This document shows, one piece after another, positions 48,181 to 57,416 of a stretch of DNA of 64,000 nucleotides. The notes under the pieces are model-generated. The model did not search any database, was not told the origin of the DNA, and saw only the letters and a program-made list of their open reading frames with translations. The stretch is taken from positions 881,205-945,204 of the forward strand of contig NZ_MSCC01000001.1 of assembly GCF_002954455.1 (NCBI RefSeq). Reading direction: 5' to 3'. The first letter of the stretch is position 1, and every line of letters starts with the position of its first letter. The translations under genes and the position numbers were made by a program. This stretch comes from Photobacterium aquimaris. Lineage in GTDB: Bacteria; Pseudomonadota; Gammaproteobacteria; Enterobacterales; Vibrionaceae.

Positions 48181-49488
48181 TTACTCGTCAGATAAAGATG
48201 TCTCAAATAAGTAGACATTTACTTTCTCAATCCGATTGTGATCAATAACAAGAATTTCAAAGCGCCATTGTTGCCAAGCGATAATATCACCGGTTTGAGG
48301 CAACCCACCTTTGATCCACATTAGCATGCCATTTAATGTTTGATAGCCATTTTGGTCTTCATCAGGTAGTTTTTTTAAATCTAAGAGATCTTTCACAACG
48401 GTGATTGGAACAAGTCCATCAAGATGCCAATGGTTATCGGCGATCTTTTGCGACCACACATCAGTTGGATCTTGAGTGGTAAATTTGCCGGTTAACGCCT
48501 CAAGGATATCCTGTGGTGTAACAATACCTTGAATATCACCATATTCATCGACAACAAAGGCAATTTCATTTCCAGACTCTTGGAACATTTCAAGTAAGTC
48601 TGTACCCGTCCAGGTCTCCGGAATAAAGAGCGGCTGAGTTATATAATCAAGAATATTTTTTGAGTCATCATTACGATTATCAAGTTCAAATCGTAATAAT
48701 TGTTTGGCGGTAATGGTGCCTTTGACGTCATCAATAGTGTGATTACATACAGGCAAGCATGAAAAAGGGCTAGCAAGTAATTTTTGTTGATAGCTTTCAA
48801 CGGCATGATCAAGATCGAGATAACTGATGTCATTGCGTGGGGTCATCATGGATGAAACTTTGCGATCATCAAAATGGAAAACATTACGTACCATTGCATG
48901 CTCTTGTTGATGAATAATGCCTGTTTGAGACCCTTCATTAATAATGGCTTTAATATCATCTTCGGTTAAATGATTACTATTATTGGTACTTTTACTAAAG
49001 ATACGCAGAAATAATTCGGTTGAACCGGCTAATAAAATAACGAAAGGGCGTGACAGTAATGATAGGACACTAATTGGGCGAGCAACGCGTAATGCCAATG
49101 GTTCAGCATTAACTTGGGCATAGCGTTTAGGGATCAACTCACCCACAACAATTGAAAAATAGGTGATAATAACCACTGCAATAATGGTGGCAGAAATGGA
49201 TGCTGTGTGTGCTTGAACGCCAAATGATTTCAGCCATGATGAAATAGGTCCGGCTAAAGCAGCTTCACCAATAACACCATTTAGAATACCAATGATGGTA
49301 ATACCAATTTGAATCGTTGATAAAAAAGTGGTCGGTTTATTGGCTAATTTTAATGCCGTAATGGCTGAGGGATCGCCTTCATCTGCAAGAACTTGTAACC
49401 GATTTTTTCTAGATGTTACTAAGGCTATTTCTGACATAGCAAACCAGCCATTGAGGATGACCAGAAAAACAAGAATAGCGATACTCAT
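48181..49488 (-). CDS. CNNM/CorC-HlyC family membrane protein with CBS domains
   Basis: The 435-residue protein starts at ATG 49488, seven bases after AGGAG. The N-terminal DUF21 membrane domain (LVFLVILNGWFAMSEIALVTSRKNRL, then SIVVGELIPKRYAQVNAE) is followed by a pair of CBS domains (VSSMMTPRNDISYLDLDH, EIAFVVDEYGDIQGIVTPQDILEAL) and a CorC_HlyC domain. The family is linked to Mg2+ or Co2+ efflux and is often misnamed 'haemolysin'. Ion specificity cannot be read. It converges with the chitin-binding gene. Confidence 0.92.
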   Translation of the reverse strand: MSIAILVFLVILNGWFAMSEIALVTSRKNRLQVLADEGDPSAITALKLANKPTTFLSTIQIGITIIGILNGVIGEAALAGPISSWLKSFGVQAHTASISATIIAVVIITYFSIVVGELIPKRYAQVNAEPLALRVARPISVLSLLSRPFVILLAGSTELFLRIFSKSTNNSNHLTEDDIKAIINEGSQTGIIHQQEHAMVRNVFHFDDRKVSSMMTPRNDISYLDLDHAVESYQQKLLASPFSCLPVCNHTIDDVKGTITAKQLLRFELDNRNDDSKNILDYITQPLFIPETWTGTDLLEMFQESGNEIAFVVDEYGDIQGIVTPQDILEALTGKFTTQDPTDVWSQKIADNHWHLDGLVPITVVKDLLDLKKLPDEDQNGYQTLNGMLMWIKGGLPQTGDIIAWQQWRFEILVIDHNRIEKVNVYLFETSLSDE

Positions 49489-49744
49489 TAAAACTCCTAA
49501 CAATTAAATAGGCGAATTCATGATGAGAATCGATAAATAAGTCCGCCAAATAGGGTGAATCGCCTATTAGGCCACTTCAATTTTCATTATAACTCGCATG
49601 TGAAAATTAGAAATCCACATTTCAGTTAAATAATTTATTATATTTGAAACGTCACCATAGTTTAGTGTTACAGGCCGATTCGATAGTAAATAATTAATAT
49701 AAAAATAGACAAATAATAAAGAAAACAAAATAGCCGAGGGTAAA

Positions 49745-50173
49745 ATGAAAAAGTTATGCTTAATAAGTGGGTTATTGGTCTCAAGTTCGGCAATGGCATT
49801 ATCACAATCGACAAAAATTGATTGTGATAATGCTTATACAACAATTGAAATTAATCAATGTGCTGAGAATAAATTTGATACGGCTAATCAACAGTTGCAA
49901 CAATATTTAGCGCAGGCTATCAAGCAAAATAGTACGGATAAACAACTTATTGATGCAATAAAAAACGCACAAAAACAATGGCTGCAATATCAAAAGGAAG
50001 AATGTAATGCTGTGTATACTCAGTGGCAACAGGGCACAATACGTGGCGTTATGGCACTTTCTTGTAAACTAGCGTTAACCCAACAACGGACATTAACCAT
50101 TTGGGATAACTATCTACGTCCAATGGACAGCAGCGCTGCGGTATTGCCTAAGCCAGTCGTCGATGCTTACTAA
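49745..50173 (+). CDS. LprI-like (DUF1311) periplasmic protein
   Basis: The 142-residue protein has a signal peptide (1-18, ending AMA) followed by DCDNAYTTIEINQCAENKFDTANQQLQQYL and KNAQKQWLQYQKEECNAVY, the four-cysteine DUF1311 pattern. The mycobacterial member LprI inhibits lysozyme; that function is inferred only by family. A good GAGGG ribosome site precedes the ATG. Confidence 0.82.
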   Translation: MKKLCLISGLLVSSSAMALSQSTKIDCDNAYTTIEINQCAENKFDTANQQLQQYLAQAIKQNSTDKQLIDAIKNAQKQWLQYQKEECNAVYTQWQQGTIRGVMALSCKLALTQQRTLTIWDNYLRPMDSSAAVLPKPVVDAY

Positions 50174-50193
50174 TTTCTTGTATTGTAAACACT

Positions 50194-50226
50194 AATAAAA
50201 AAGGCCTCCTAATATACAGGAGGCCT
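50194..50226 (-). terminator. Terminator after dmsC
   Basis: On the minus strand a nine-base-pair stem (AGGCCTCCT/AGGAGGCCT, arms 50218-50226 and 50202-50210) with a seven-base loop runs into a T run (50196-50201 on the plus strand read as A). It lies 40 bases past the dmsC stop. Confidence 0.88.
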
Positions 50227-50264
50227 AAGCTTAAAATCGTTTGGTTGGTATAATAAAAGTTATA

Positions 50265-51110
50265 TTACAGACCAACAGTCATATGAAGCCCATAAAAAAT
50301 ACCACGCCCAGTGAGTTCAGCAAGTAAGATAAAGATCAAACTTAACAACATGGTGAACAGTGTTGGTCGTGCTTTAATGAGTCGTGGAATAAACCAGCAG
50401 ATAATGGCTGCAAACAATAAACTGATCCGTATGATTTGCAATTGCATCAGATTAGGTATCACATCCATTGCAGAGCCTAACGCCGAAGTTGTGTTATGCA
50501 AGTCAATAATCTGACCAACTACAACCACAATATATAGCGCTGCAAAAATAGCCCCAACTAATGGCAGAGCATTATCCATATCGGCATTATTGTGCTTTGC
50601 AATTGTTAGTAATAGATGACCAAAAATCAAACCTGATAAAATGGTCGTTAGTACAAATGCTAGCGGTGTGTAGAGGGTATTCCATGTGGGTACTGTGCTA
50701 ATTAAATACACCATGATCATTGAATAGATAAAGCTGATACCAACCAACATACCTATCACTAAGATGATTTTACGTAATGCAACAGGCCCTAGCTTTAAAA
50801 GTGCTAATAGCCAGTAACTTCCCCCCAATGCAAAAAATAGACTGCCGGTGAAAATCTCATTGGACAGCCATGAACTTCCCACTTGATTCAATGCATTAAA
50901 TGCTCGTAATGGGCTACCAAGGTGCATGGTTGATGCCATGAAACCAAGGCCCATAAGAACCCAAATGAAGAACATCGCTTTGTGCAAACGATCACTGATT
51001 TCTGTGGTTAGGGTGTTACGTAAAATAACACTGCCCACTAATAAATAAGCGCCAACAGCTGTTTGTGCTAATACGGTAAAAACGATTAGCGGCCATTCAT
51101 GCCAAGCCAT
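50265..51110 (-). CDS. dmsC: DMSO reductase membrane anchor DmsC
   Basis: The 281-residue integral membrane protein has about eight spans and family features: MAWHEWPLIVFTVLAQTAVGAYL at the start, FMASTMHLGSPLRAFNALNQVGSSWLSNEI, and a final GRGIFYGLHMTVGL. It anchors DmsAB and takes electrons from menaquinol. It follows dmsB with one base between stop and start, so they are coupled. Confidence 0.95.
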   Translation of the reverse strand: MAWHEWPLIVFTVLAQTAVGAYLLVGSVILRNTLTTEISDRLHKAMFFIWVLMGLGFMASTMHLGSPLRAFNALNQVGSSWLSNEIFTGSLFFALGGSYWLLALLKLGPVALRKIILVIGMLVGISFIYSMIMVYLISTVPTWNTLYTPLAFVLTTILSGLIFGHLLLTIAKHNNADMDNALPLVGAIFAALYIVVVVGQIIDLHNTTSALGSAMDVIPNLMQLQIIRISLLFAAIICWFIPRLIKARPTLFTMLLSLIFILLAELTGRGIFYGLHMTVGL

Positions 51111-51111
51111 A

Positions 51112-51729
51112 TTAAACCTCCGTAGGATTTGCTAAGAAACCAGTGTTGTCTCCACAAGGGCGAGCATGACGGTTTGCTTTGATTACAAGATTGGGTTTGG
51201 TGTGCGATGATGGCGGTAATGGCGCAACATCAGCATTAGTGCCATATTTCGCACGTAGTTCAGTAATATCACCAAACTCTAATGCGCGCAGTGGACAAGA
51301 ACCGACACAAACAGGATCTAAGCCTTGCTCGACGCGCTCAAAACAACCATCACATTTTGTCATATGACCTTTGGTTTCATTGTATTGTGGTGCACCATAA
51401 GGACAAGCCATGGTGCAATACTTACAACCAATGCAAATATCCTCATTAACAACGACTAAGCCATCTTTCTCGCGTTTGCGCATTGCACCTGACGGGCATA
51501 CTTTTGCACAGGCGGGTTCATCACAATGATTACATGCAATTGATAAATAGTAAGAGAACACGTCTTGACGGAACGTATCGCCTTCTTTTACCCAATTCCC
51601 ACCTGCGTATTCATACACGCGACGGTAGTTAACGCCAACATCCAAGTCTTTGTTATCTTTGCAGGATAATTGGCAGGTTTTACAGCCTGTGCATTTACTT
51701 GAATCGATATAAAAGCCGTATTGTTTCAT
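51112..51729 (-). CDS. dmsB: DMSO reductase iron-sulfur subunit DmsB
   Basis: The 205-residue electron-transfer subunit has four [4Fe-4S] sets: CTGCKTCQLSC, CNHCDEPACAKVCP, CIGCKYCTMACPYGAP and CDGCFERVEQGLDPVCVGSCP. It passes electrons from DmsC to DmsA. It lies nine bases after dmsA. Confidence 0.96.
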   Translation of the reverse strand: MKQYGFYIDSSKCTGCKTCQLSCKDNKDLDVGVNYRRVYEYAGGNWVKEGDTFRQDVFSYYLSIACNHCDEPACAKVCPSGAMRKREKDGLVVVNEDICIGCKYCTMACPYGAPQYNETKGHMTKCDGCFERVEQGLDPVCVGSCPLRALEFGDITELRAKYGTNADVAPLPPSSHTKPNLVIKANRHARPCGDNTGFLANPTEV

Positions 51730-51738
51730 GATCTAACC

Positions 51739-54180
51739 TTATGCATTATTAACCAGTTGTACTTCCACCAAGTTGGTGTGTTGCGGGTTGCCTTTTGCGA
51801 GCGGACTTGGGCGTTGAGTTGTTAATACGTTAATACAACCACCGTGGTCGACTTTTTGACCGTCAGGGGCATACCAAGCGCCTTCACCAAGTGCAACTAC
51901 ACCAGGCATCATGCGAGGAGTAACTTTGGCATTAATGTGCAACTCGCCACGGTCGTTAAAAATACGAATAACATCACCATTGGCAATACCACGTTGCTCG
52001 GCATCCATTGGGTTGATCCACATTTCTTGACGAGCAGCTTCTTTAATAATATCTACGTTGCCATAGGTTGAATGACAGCGCGCTTTATAGTGGAAGCCCG
52101 TGAGTTGTAACGGAAATTGTTGACGTTTAGGATCATTCCAACCTTCAGGCGTAGTGGCATAAATTGGCAGTGGGTGAATAACATCACCTTCAGCTAATTC
52201 CCATTCAGAAGCGATTGTTGCCAGTCGTTCGGAGTAAATCTCAATTTTACCTGAAGGCGTATTTAATGGATTGTTAAGTGGATCTTCACGGAATGCTTTA
52301 TATGCAACAAAATGACCATTAGGATCGCGACGTTTAACAATGCCTTGCTTACGCACTGTTTCAAAGTCAGGCAAACTTGGATCACTAGCACGGGTTAGCT
52401 GATACAAATGGCGTAACCAACCTTCTTGATCACGGCCTTCAGTAAAGGCTTGCTCTACACCTAAACGCTTAGCTAAATCACTACAAATTTGGTAAATACC
52501 ACGGGTTTCAAATTGTGGCTTAATAGCTTGATCGGCATAGATGAAATACGGCATGTTTGACGCTTTGGCATCCATACAGAAATCAGCTTGCTCGGAAGTA
52601 GTAAGATCCGGCAATAGAATATCGGCATATTTAGCCGATGAAGTCATATGGTTATCGATCACCACAATCATTTCACACGCGTTGTCATCTTGCAGAATGT
52701 CATGGGTACGGTTAATGTCTGAGTGTTGGTTAATCAAACAGTTACCAGCGTAGTTCCAAATAAACTTAATTGGCATATCAAGTTTATCTTTACCGCGCAC
52801 ACCATCACGTTTCGCCGTCATTTCAGGACCGCGAACAATAGCGTCTGTCCATAAGAACATTGAAATGGCGGTTTTTACTGGGTTAGCAGGAATAGGGAAA
52901 CGAACAAACGGAATGTTGTAGTCAGATTCGCGCGCACCAGTACCACCACCATTAATACCAACATTGCCTGTTAACAGTGATAGCATTGCAATTGAGCGAC
53001 AGGCAATCTCACCATTAGCGGTACGTTGTAATCCCCAACCTTGGTAAATTGCACATGGCTTAGTTGAGCCAATTTCACGTGCCAGTTTGATAATTACATC
53101 TGCTGGAATACCTGTAATTGGGGCTGCCCATTGCGGTGTTTTTTCTGTTTTATCTTCACTCTGGCCAAGAATATATGACTTATAGTCAGAGTTGGCTGGT
53201 GCAGAAGCCGGCAGGGTTTTAGCATCATAGCCAACGCAATAAGTATCAAGGAAAGCTTGATCTACCATGTCTTCTTTTATCATCACATGGGCAATAGCGG
53301 CCACTAATGCAGCATCAGTACCGGGACGAATTGGTATCCACTGATCTTCACGCCCGCCAGCGGTGTCGTTATAACGCGGATCAATCATGATCATTTTAGC
53401 GTTTGAGCGCTGTTTACTTTCCATCAAATGGTGAATATTACCCCCACCTGACATACGTGTTTCTGCTGGGTTATTACCAAATTGAACAATTAATTTGGTA
53501 TTTTCAAGATCAGAAAATGAGTTATTAGCTGCAAAACCACCATAAGTGTAATTTAAACCTGCTGTAATTTGTGCAGTAGAATAATCACCGTACTGATTTA
53601 AATAACCACCAGTTAAATTCATTAGACGTGCAATAAGCGTACTGCCTGGAGGCCATGATTTAGTAACAGTACCGCCAAGTGTTCCTGTACCGTAATTAAG
53701 ATAAATCGCCTCACTGCCATAATCTTTACGAATACGGGTTAGGTTATTGGCAATTTCATCGTAAGCTTCATCCCAGCTAATACGCTTGAACTTACCTTCT
53801 CCACGTTTACCAATACGCTTCATTGGGTATTTAAGGCGATCAGGGTTATAAACACGACGACGCATAGAACGGCCACGTAAACATGCACGTACTTGGTGAT
53901 CGCCATATTCATCATTACCGGTATTATCGGCATCAACCCATTTGATCTCACCATTAACAACATGCATGCGTAATGGACAGCGACTGCCACAGTTAACGGT
54001 GCAAGCACTCCAAACAACTTTTTCTTGTTTGTGACTTTCTACAGGCTGTGAAGCTTCGGTCTTAAAAGGTAGCGAAAGACTGCTCGCTGCAATGGCAAGT
54101 CCACTAACGGCAGAGCTTGATTTAATAAAATCTCGACGGGTAAAAATAGGGCTGAGTAACTGCTTTATTTTTGTTTTCAT
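51739..54180 (-). CDS. dmsA: DMSO reductase catalytic subunit DmsA
   Basis: The 813-residue molybdopterin enzyme has a Tat signal (FTRRDFIKSSSAVSG, Arg15-Arg16) and a [4Fe-4S] motif CTVNCGSRCPLRMH (Cys60, Cys64, Cys68). It also shows GRSMRRRVYNPDRLKYPMKR, DPRYNDTAGGREDQWIPIRPGTDAAL, GWGLQRTANGE, and a final domain with LQLTGFHYKARCHSTYGN and VRIFNDRGELHINAKV. It reduces DMSO on the outer face of the membrane. It heads dmsABC. Confidence 0.96.
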   Translation of the reverse strand: MKTKIKQLLSPIFTRRDFIKSSSAVSGLAIAASSLSLPFKTEASQPVESHKQEKVVWSACTVNCGSRCPLRMHVVNGEIKWVDADNTGNDEYGDHQVRACLRGRSMRRRVYNPDRLKYPMKRIGKRGEGKFKRISWDEAYDEIANNLTRIRKDYGSEAIYLNYGTGTLGGTVTKSWPPGSTLIARLMNLTGGYLNQYGDYSTAQITAGLNYTYGGFAANNSFSDLENTKLIVQFGNNPAETRMSGGGNIHHLMESKQRSNAKMIMIDPRYNDTAGGREDQWIPIRPGTDAALVAAIAHVMIKEDMVDQAFLDTYCVGYDAKTLPASAPANSDYKSYILGQSEDKTEKTPQWAAPITGIPADVIIKLAREIGSTKPCAIYQGWGLQRTANGEIACRSIAMLSLLTGNVGINGGGTGARESDYNIPFVRFPIPANPVKTAISMFLWTDAIVRGPEMTAKRDGVRGKDKLDMPIKFIWNYAGNCLINQHSDINRTHDILQDDNACEMIVVIDNHMTSSAKYADILLPDLTTSEQADFCMDAKASNMPYFIYADQAIKPQFETRGIYQICSDLAKRLGVEQAFTEGRDQEGWLRHLYQLTRASDPSLPDFETVRKQGIVKRRDPNGHFVAYKAFREDPLNNPLNTPSGKIEIYSERLATIASEWELAEGDVIHPLPIYATTPEGWNDPKRQQFPLQLTGFHYKARCHSTYGNVDIIKEAARQEMWINPMDAEQRGIANGDVIRIFNDRGELHINAKVTPRMMPGVVALGEGAWYAPDGQKVDHGGCINVLTTQRPSPLAKGNPQHTNLVEVQLVNNA

Positions 54181-54490
54181 TGAACGACATTCTCTTTATT
54201 AAGCAGCATGCTTTTTATGTGCTGCAATTTTTTGCGCGATAATGTCGGTAAAAATTGTTTATAACTTTGCTCTTTATCAATAAATATTAATGATTATGTG
54301 TAAATAAATCGATTTTAAGTGCATTTGTGATGGCTATCACTATTTGTAATATACCTTAATGGTATATCTTGTTGATTTTAAAGCTTTAATTTTTATTTGT
54401 TTTACTGTTAATTTTATTAATTTGTCATAGAACAATTTACTTTTTTTGTTTTTACGTTATCTTTTGCAAAATTTGAGTGAGTAGTCTTTG
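54181..54490. promoter_or_regulatory. Divergent dmsA / chaperone promoter region
   Basis: The 310-base region holds a CRP-like site TGTGA-TGGCTA-TCACT (54326-54341), a 19-base palindrome ATATACC-TTAAT-GGTATAT (54349-54367), and a hairpin GCAGCA/TGCTGC (54203-54225) just upstream of dmsA. I found no clean FNR site (TTGAT, four bases, ATCAA), although oxygen control is expected for dms. Confidence 0.55.
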
Positions 54491-55066
54491 ATGGAACAAA
54501 TAACAATTTTAGCGCGTGTGTTTGGTAGCCTTTTTTATTATCCGCTGACACACACTAATAATCTTGAGCTCGTAAAAGCGATGGATAACAGTTATGAGGA
54601 AAGTTTGTTTTCTGGGCTAGCCCAGCGAATGGCATTAGATGGTGAAATTGCTTTAGCAACAGATTTTCAGCAGTTATTTGAAGGTATGGACGTAATGCCT
54701 GCACCACCGTGGGGCTCAGTATATTTAGATCGTGAACAAGTGATATTTGGCGATTCATTGTTACGCTACCGTGAGTTTTTAGCTCAACAACAAATGGCAT
54801 TAGATACGGGAATGCGAGAGCCTGAAGATCAATTTGGATTGATGTTATTGGCGTTAGCAAATCTTATTGAGCAACAACAGCATGAAGCTGCAAAAGCGTT
54901 ACTTGAGCAACATTTATTACCTTGGGCTTATCGTTATCTAGAGCTGGTGGAGAAAAGTGCAAAAACAAAAACTTATCAATATCTAGCTATAGCTATGCAG
55001 CAGTGGTTACGTTATCTACAACAAGAATTAGTATTAACGCCTGCTGATATGAAGGTTTATTTTTAA
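54491..55066 (+). CDS. TorD/DmsD-family molybdoenzyme chaperone
   Basis: The protein starts at the ATG at 54491 (191 residues) and is all-helical. It has the family opening ILARVFGSLFYYPL, the signature PPWGSVYLDREQVIFGDSLLRYREFL, and LEQHLLPWAYRYLELVEKSAKT. It should bind the Tat signal of DmsA until the cofactor is inserted. Divergent placement from dmsA supports this partner. The stop overlaps the napF start (TAATGG). Confidence 0.92.
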   Translation: MEQITILARVFGSLFYYPLTHTNNLELVKAMDNSYEESLFSGLAQRMALDGEIALATDFQQLFEGMDVMPAPPWGSVYLDREQVIFGDSLLRYREFLAQQQMALDTGMREPEDQFGLMLLALANLIEQQQHEAAKALLEQHLLPWAYRYLELVEKSAKTKTYQYLAIAMQQWLRYLQQELVLTPADMKVYF

Positions 55067-55620
55067 TGGCTGACCGCGACGAGCGTTATTACCGTAGTTG
55101 TTTGGATCACTACCATGTTAGCCGTTGTGGATTATTTCGAGGCTTATTTGGTGGACTAAAGAACAGCCAGCCTCAACAACAAATAGCAGTGTTACGCGAT
55201 GTTGCTCGTCCACCAACAGCGTTAGACGAGGCTTTATTTACGGCATTGTGCAATGGTTGCAAAGTATGTGAACAACTATGTTCTCAGCAAGTGATTGAAT
55301 GGGGTGATGATAATAAACCGCAGTTAAATCTTGATTATAATCACTGCACTCAATGCGGTGAGTGTCAGCGATTCTGTCCAACATCGGCATTATCATCACC
55401 AACAGCGGATACTGAATATCGACCAATATTTAGCGCAGGTTGTCTCAATCGCGTTTCAGGGCAGTGTCAAACCTGTGTTGAGCAGTGTCCTAAACGAGCA
55501 TTATCGATTAATAACAACCAACAGCCACAAGTCGACAGTCGTCGGTGTGATGGTTGTGGTTTATGTCGCAGTAATTGTTATATCGGTGCGGTGACCTTGA
55601 GGTTAGATACTGCAACTTGA
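55066..55620 (+). CDS. napF: Ferredoxin-type protein NapF
   Basis: The 184-residue cytoplasmic protein has four cysteine clusters: CNGCKVCEQLC, CTQCGECQRFCP, CQTCVEQCP and CDGCGLCRSNC. NapF proteins help assemble molybdoenzymes. It is placed with the chaperone here rather than with nap genes, so it probably serves DmsA maturation. It overlaps the chaperone gene by one base. Confidence 0.92.
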   Translation: MADRDERYYRSCLDHYHVSRCGLFRGLFGGLKNSQPQQQIAVLRDVARPPTALDEALFTALCNGCKVCEQLCSQQVIEWGDDNKPQLNLDYNHCTQCGECQRFCPTSALSSPTADTEYRPIFSAGCLNRVSGQCQTCVEQCPKRALSINNNQQPQVDSRRCDGCGLCRSNCYIGAVTLRLDTAT

Positions 55621-55761
55621 TGTGATGAGTGTCTCATTGTTGAGTGTAATGTTTAACTGGTGATATATTTTAATTTGTTATTTATCACTTTCTTCACGAT
55701 CTCTTCACGCTTATGGTTATAAAGTTACTCCAACGAAAGAGCTTTGGATGCTTATAATACG

Positions 55762-56397
55762 ATGAATAACAAATTATTATTACCGTTAGCTTTACTATGT
55801 TCACCAGCATTTGCTGGAGCGTATGTTGGCCTTGAGGTTGGTGCAGCTTCAATTAACCATGATTTTAGCACTCATTTTGTTGCCGATGCTAAAACTGTAA
55901 CGCCAAGTAACTCATCAACAACCTTTGGTGGCTTTGTGGGTTACCGCAGTAATAATATCGGTATTGAGTTAGGTTATAAGCAATTTGAATTAGAAGGCTC
56001 AACCAGTCAATATTTACCACTGCAAGGTGGCTTTACTCACGAAAGAGAGTGGGAAGCTGATATTAACGTACAGCAGTTTGTTGTTAAGCCTGTTTATTTT
56101 TATGCGCTGACTGAAAAAGTACAATTAAAAGCAGGTGTCGGTATTGCTTATACAGAATATGATTATTCATCATCAGCTCAAGATGAGTATGAAAATATAT
56201 TAAATGATGATATTGAATATAGTAACCCTCGTCCTGGTGGCGAAAGCAAAAATAAGAGTGAGTTTGGTGTAATGGCCAGTATTGGTATTGATTATAACGT
56301 TTACCGTAATATCAATATTGGTGCAGGCATGGAATATTATGCCGATAGTACTGCAAATGGCGGTAACGTAACAGTCAATACGACGTATTTCTTCTAA
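55762..56397 (+). CDS. Outer-membrane beta-barrel protein (OmpA/Opa-like)
   Basis: From the ATG at 55762 the protein has 211 residues with a signal peptide (1-18, ending PAFA). It has alternating beta strands such as AYVGLEVGAASINHDF, FGGFVGYRSNNIGIELGYKQFEL and VQLKAGVGIAYTEYDY, closing with the aromatic FF typical of barrel termini. A five-codon frame (ATG 55748) overlaps the start at ATGA and could couple translation. Function unknown, porin or adhesin. Confidence 0.82.
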   Translation: MNNKLLLPLALLCSPAFAGAYVGLEVGAASINHDFSTHFVADAKTVTPSNSSTTFGGFVGYRSNNIGIELGYKQFELEGSTSQYLPLQGGFTHEREWEADINVQQFVVKPVYFYALTEKVQLKAGVGIAYTEYDYSSSAQDEYENILNDDIEYSNPRPGGESKNKSEFGVMASIGIDYNVYRNINIGAGMEYYADSTANGGNVTVNTTYFF

Positions 56398-56485
56398 TAC
56401 CTCATAAATAAATTTTCTATTAAATGTCATTATTAAATAGTCATTTAATATTACCCACATAATTAGATTAAGAAGTGATTAAATA

Positions 56486-56881
56486 ATGAAACAGTCAATT
56501 TTACTTGTTACGTTACTAGCGGCAATGACATCAACAACTGTATTTGCTAATAACCAAGTTATTAATCAAGTTGCCCAACCACAGCAACAGGGATTTTCTG
56601 GTCCTACACATGGCATTAATACGGTTAAAGGTGTAGTAGATGCTGGCATGTTTAGTGATGATACTCCTGTAACATTAACAGGTTACCTAACATCGTCACT
56701 GGGTGGCGAGCATTACACTTTTACCGACGGTAGTGGCACAATGACGGTTGAAATTGATCATGACAAGTGGTTTGGTCTTCAAGTAACACCACAAACAAAA
56801 ATCACTATTCAAGGTGAAATAGATAAAGAATTTAACCATACTAAAATTGATGTTGATCACGTACGTTTAGCACAGAAATAA
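56486..56881 (+). CDS. BOF family (YgiW/YdeI-like) stress protein
   Basis: The 131-residue periplasmic OB-fold protein has a signal peptide (1-21, ending VFA), then GFSGPTHGINTVKGVVDAGMFSDDTPVTLTGYLTSSLGGEHYTFTDGSGTMTVEIDHDKWFGLQVTP-type wording that defines the family. In enterobacteria relatives act in stress and cationic peptide tolerance; role here inferred. A terminator follows. Confidence 0.9.
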   Translation: MKQSILLVTLLAAMTSTTVFANNQVINQVAQPQQQGFSGPTHGINTVKGVVDAGMFSDDTPVTLTGYLTSSLGGEHYTFTDGSGTMTVEIDHDKWFGLQVTPQTKITIQGEIDKEFNHTKIDVDHVRLAQK

Positions 56882-56901
56882 TACATATTGAGATATCAAT
56901 C

Positions 56902-56933
56902 AAGCCTGATTTTTTATTAGATTAGGCTTTTTA
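56902..56933 (+). terminator. Terminator after the BOF gene
   Basis: The stem AAGCCTGAT/ATTAGGCTT has one G-U pair and an 11-base AT loop, followed by five T residues. Confidence 0.75.
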
Positions 56934-56944
56934 GTATTTATAAA

Positions 56945-56973
56945 AATAAAAAAACCGAGCGTTAAAGCTCGGG
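56945..56973 (-). terminator. Terminator after azlD
   Basis: On the minus strand the stem CCGAGC/GCTCGG (arms 56967-56972 and 56955-56960) runs into a T run. It lies about 50 bases past the azlD stop. Confidence 0.82.
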
Positions 56974-57021
56974 AAAAGAGAGAGTGGAACATTTATTATT
57001 ATTGAGAGTCGGTAATATTAT

Positions 57022-57402
57022 TTAGCACATTAGATGATGAAAAAAGTGCATCATAGGCTCAAGGTAAGTTTGGAATAAAACTAATGAAATCAAACCACCA
57101 ATAACAACCCAGATAAGACCAAAGCGTAAACTAATCATAGTACAAACAATCGCTGCTAATAATTTAGGGTTCTCAAGGTTAAATGCAAAATTTGAACCTT
57201 TACCTAAAATTTCAACAGCTATAATCGCGGGTAAAACGGTTACAGGAACAAAGCGTAATGTCTTTTTGAATCGCTCTGACATGGTAAAACGACCAGCCAT
57301 TCCAATTACAGCAAAGCGAATAATAAATGTAGCGGCAATCATCGCCAGTGATAAATAAAGGACATAATCATTATCTAAAGCAATATGTGCGTGAGTATGC
57401 AT
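57022..57402 (-). CDS. azlD: Branched-chain amino acid exporter small subunit AzlD
   Basis: The 126-residue membrane protein has about four spans, with family wording LAMIAATFIIRFAVIGMAGRF, VPVTVLPAIIAVEIL and LRFGLIWVVIGGLISLVLF. AzlD works with AzlC to export branched-chain amino acids or analogues. It follows azlC by 14 bases. Confidence 0.9.
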   Translation of the reverse strand: MHTHAHIALDNDYVLYLSLAMIAATFIIRFAVIGMAGRFTMSERFKKTLRFVPVTVLPAIIAVEILGKGSNFAFNLENPKLLAAIVCTMISLRFGLIWVVIGGLISLVLFQTYLEPMMHFFHHLMC

Positions 57403-57416
57403 GGTTGTGATCCTTG

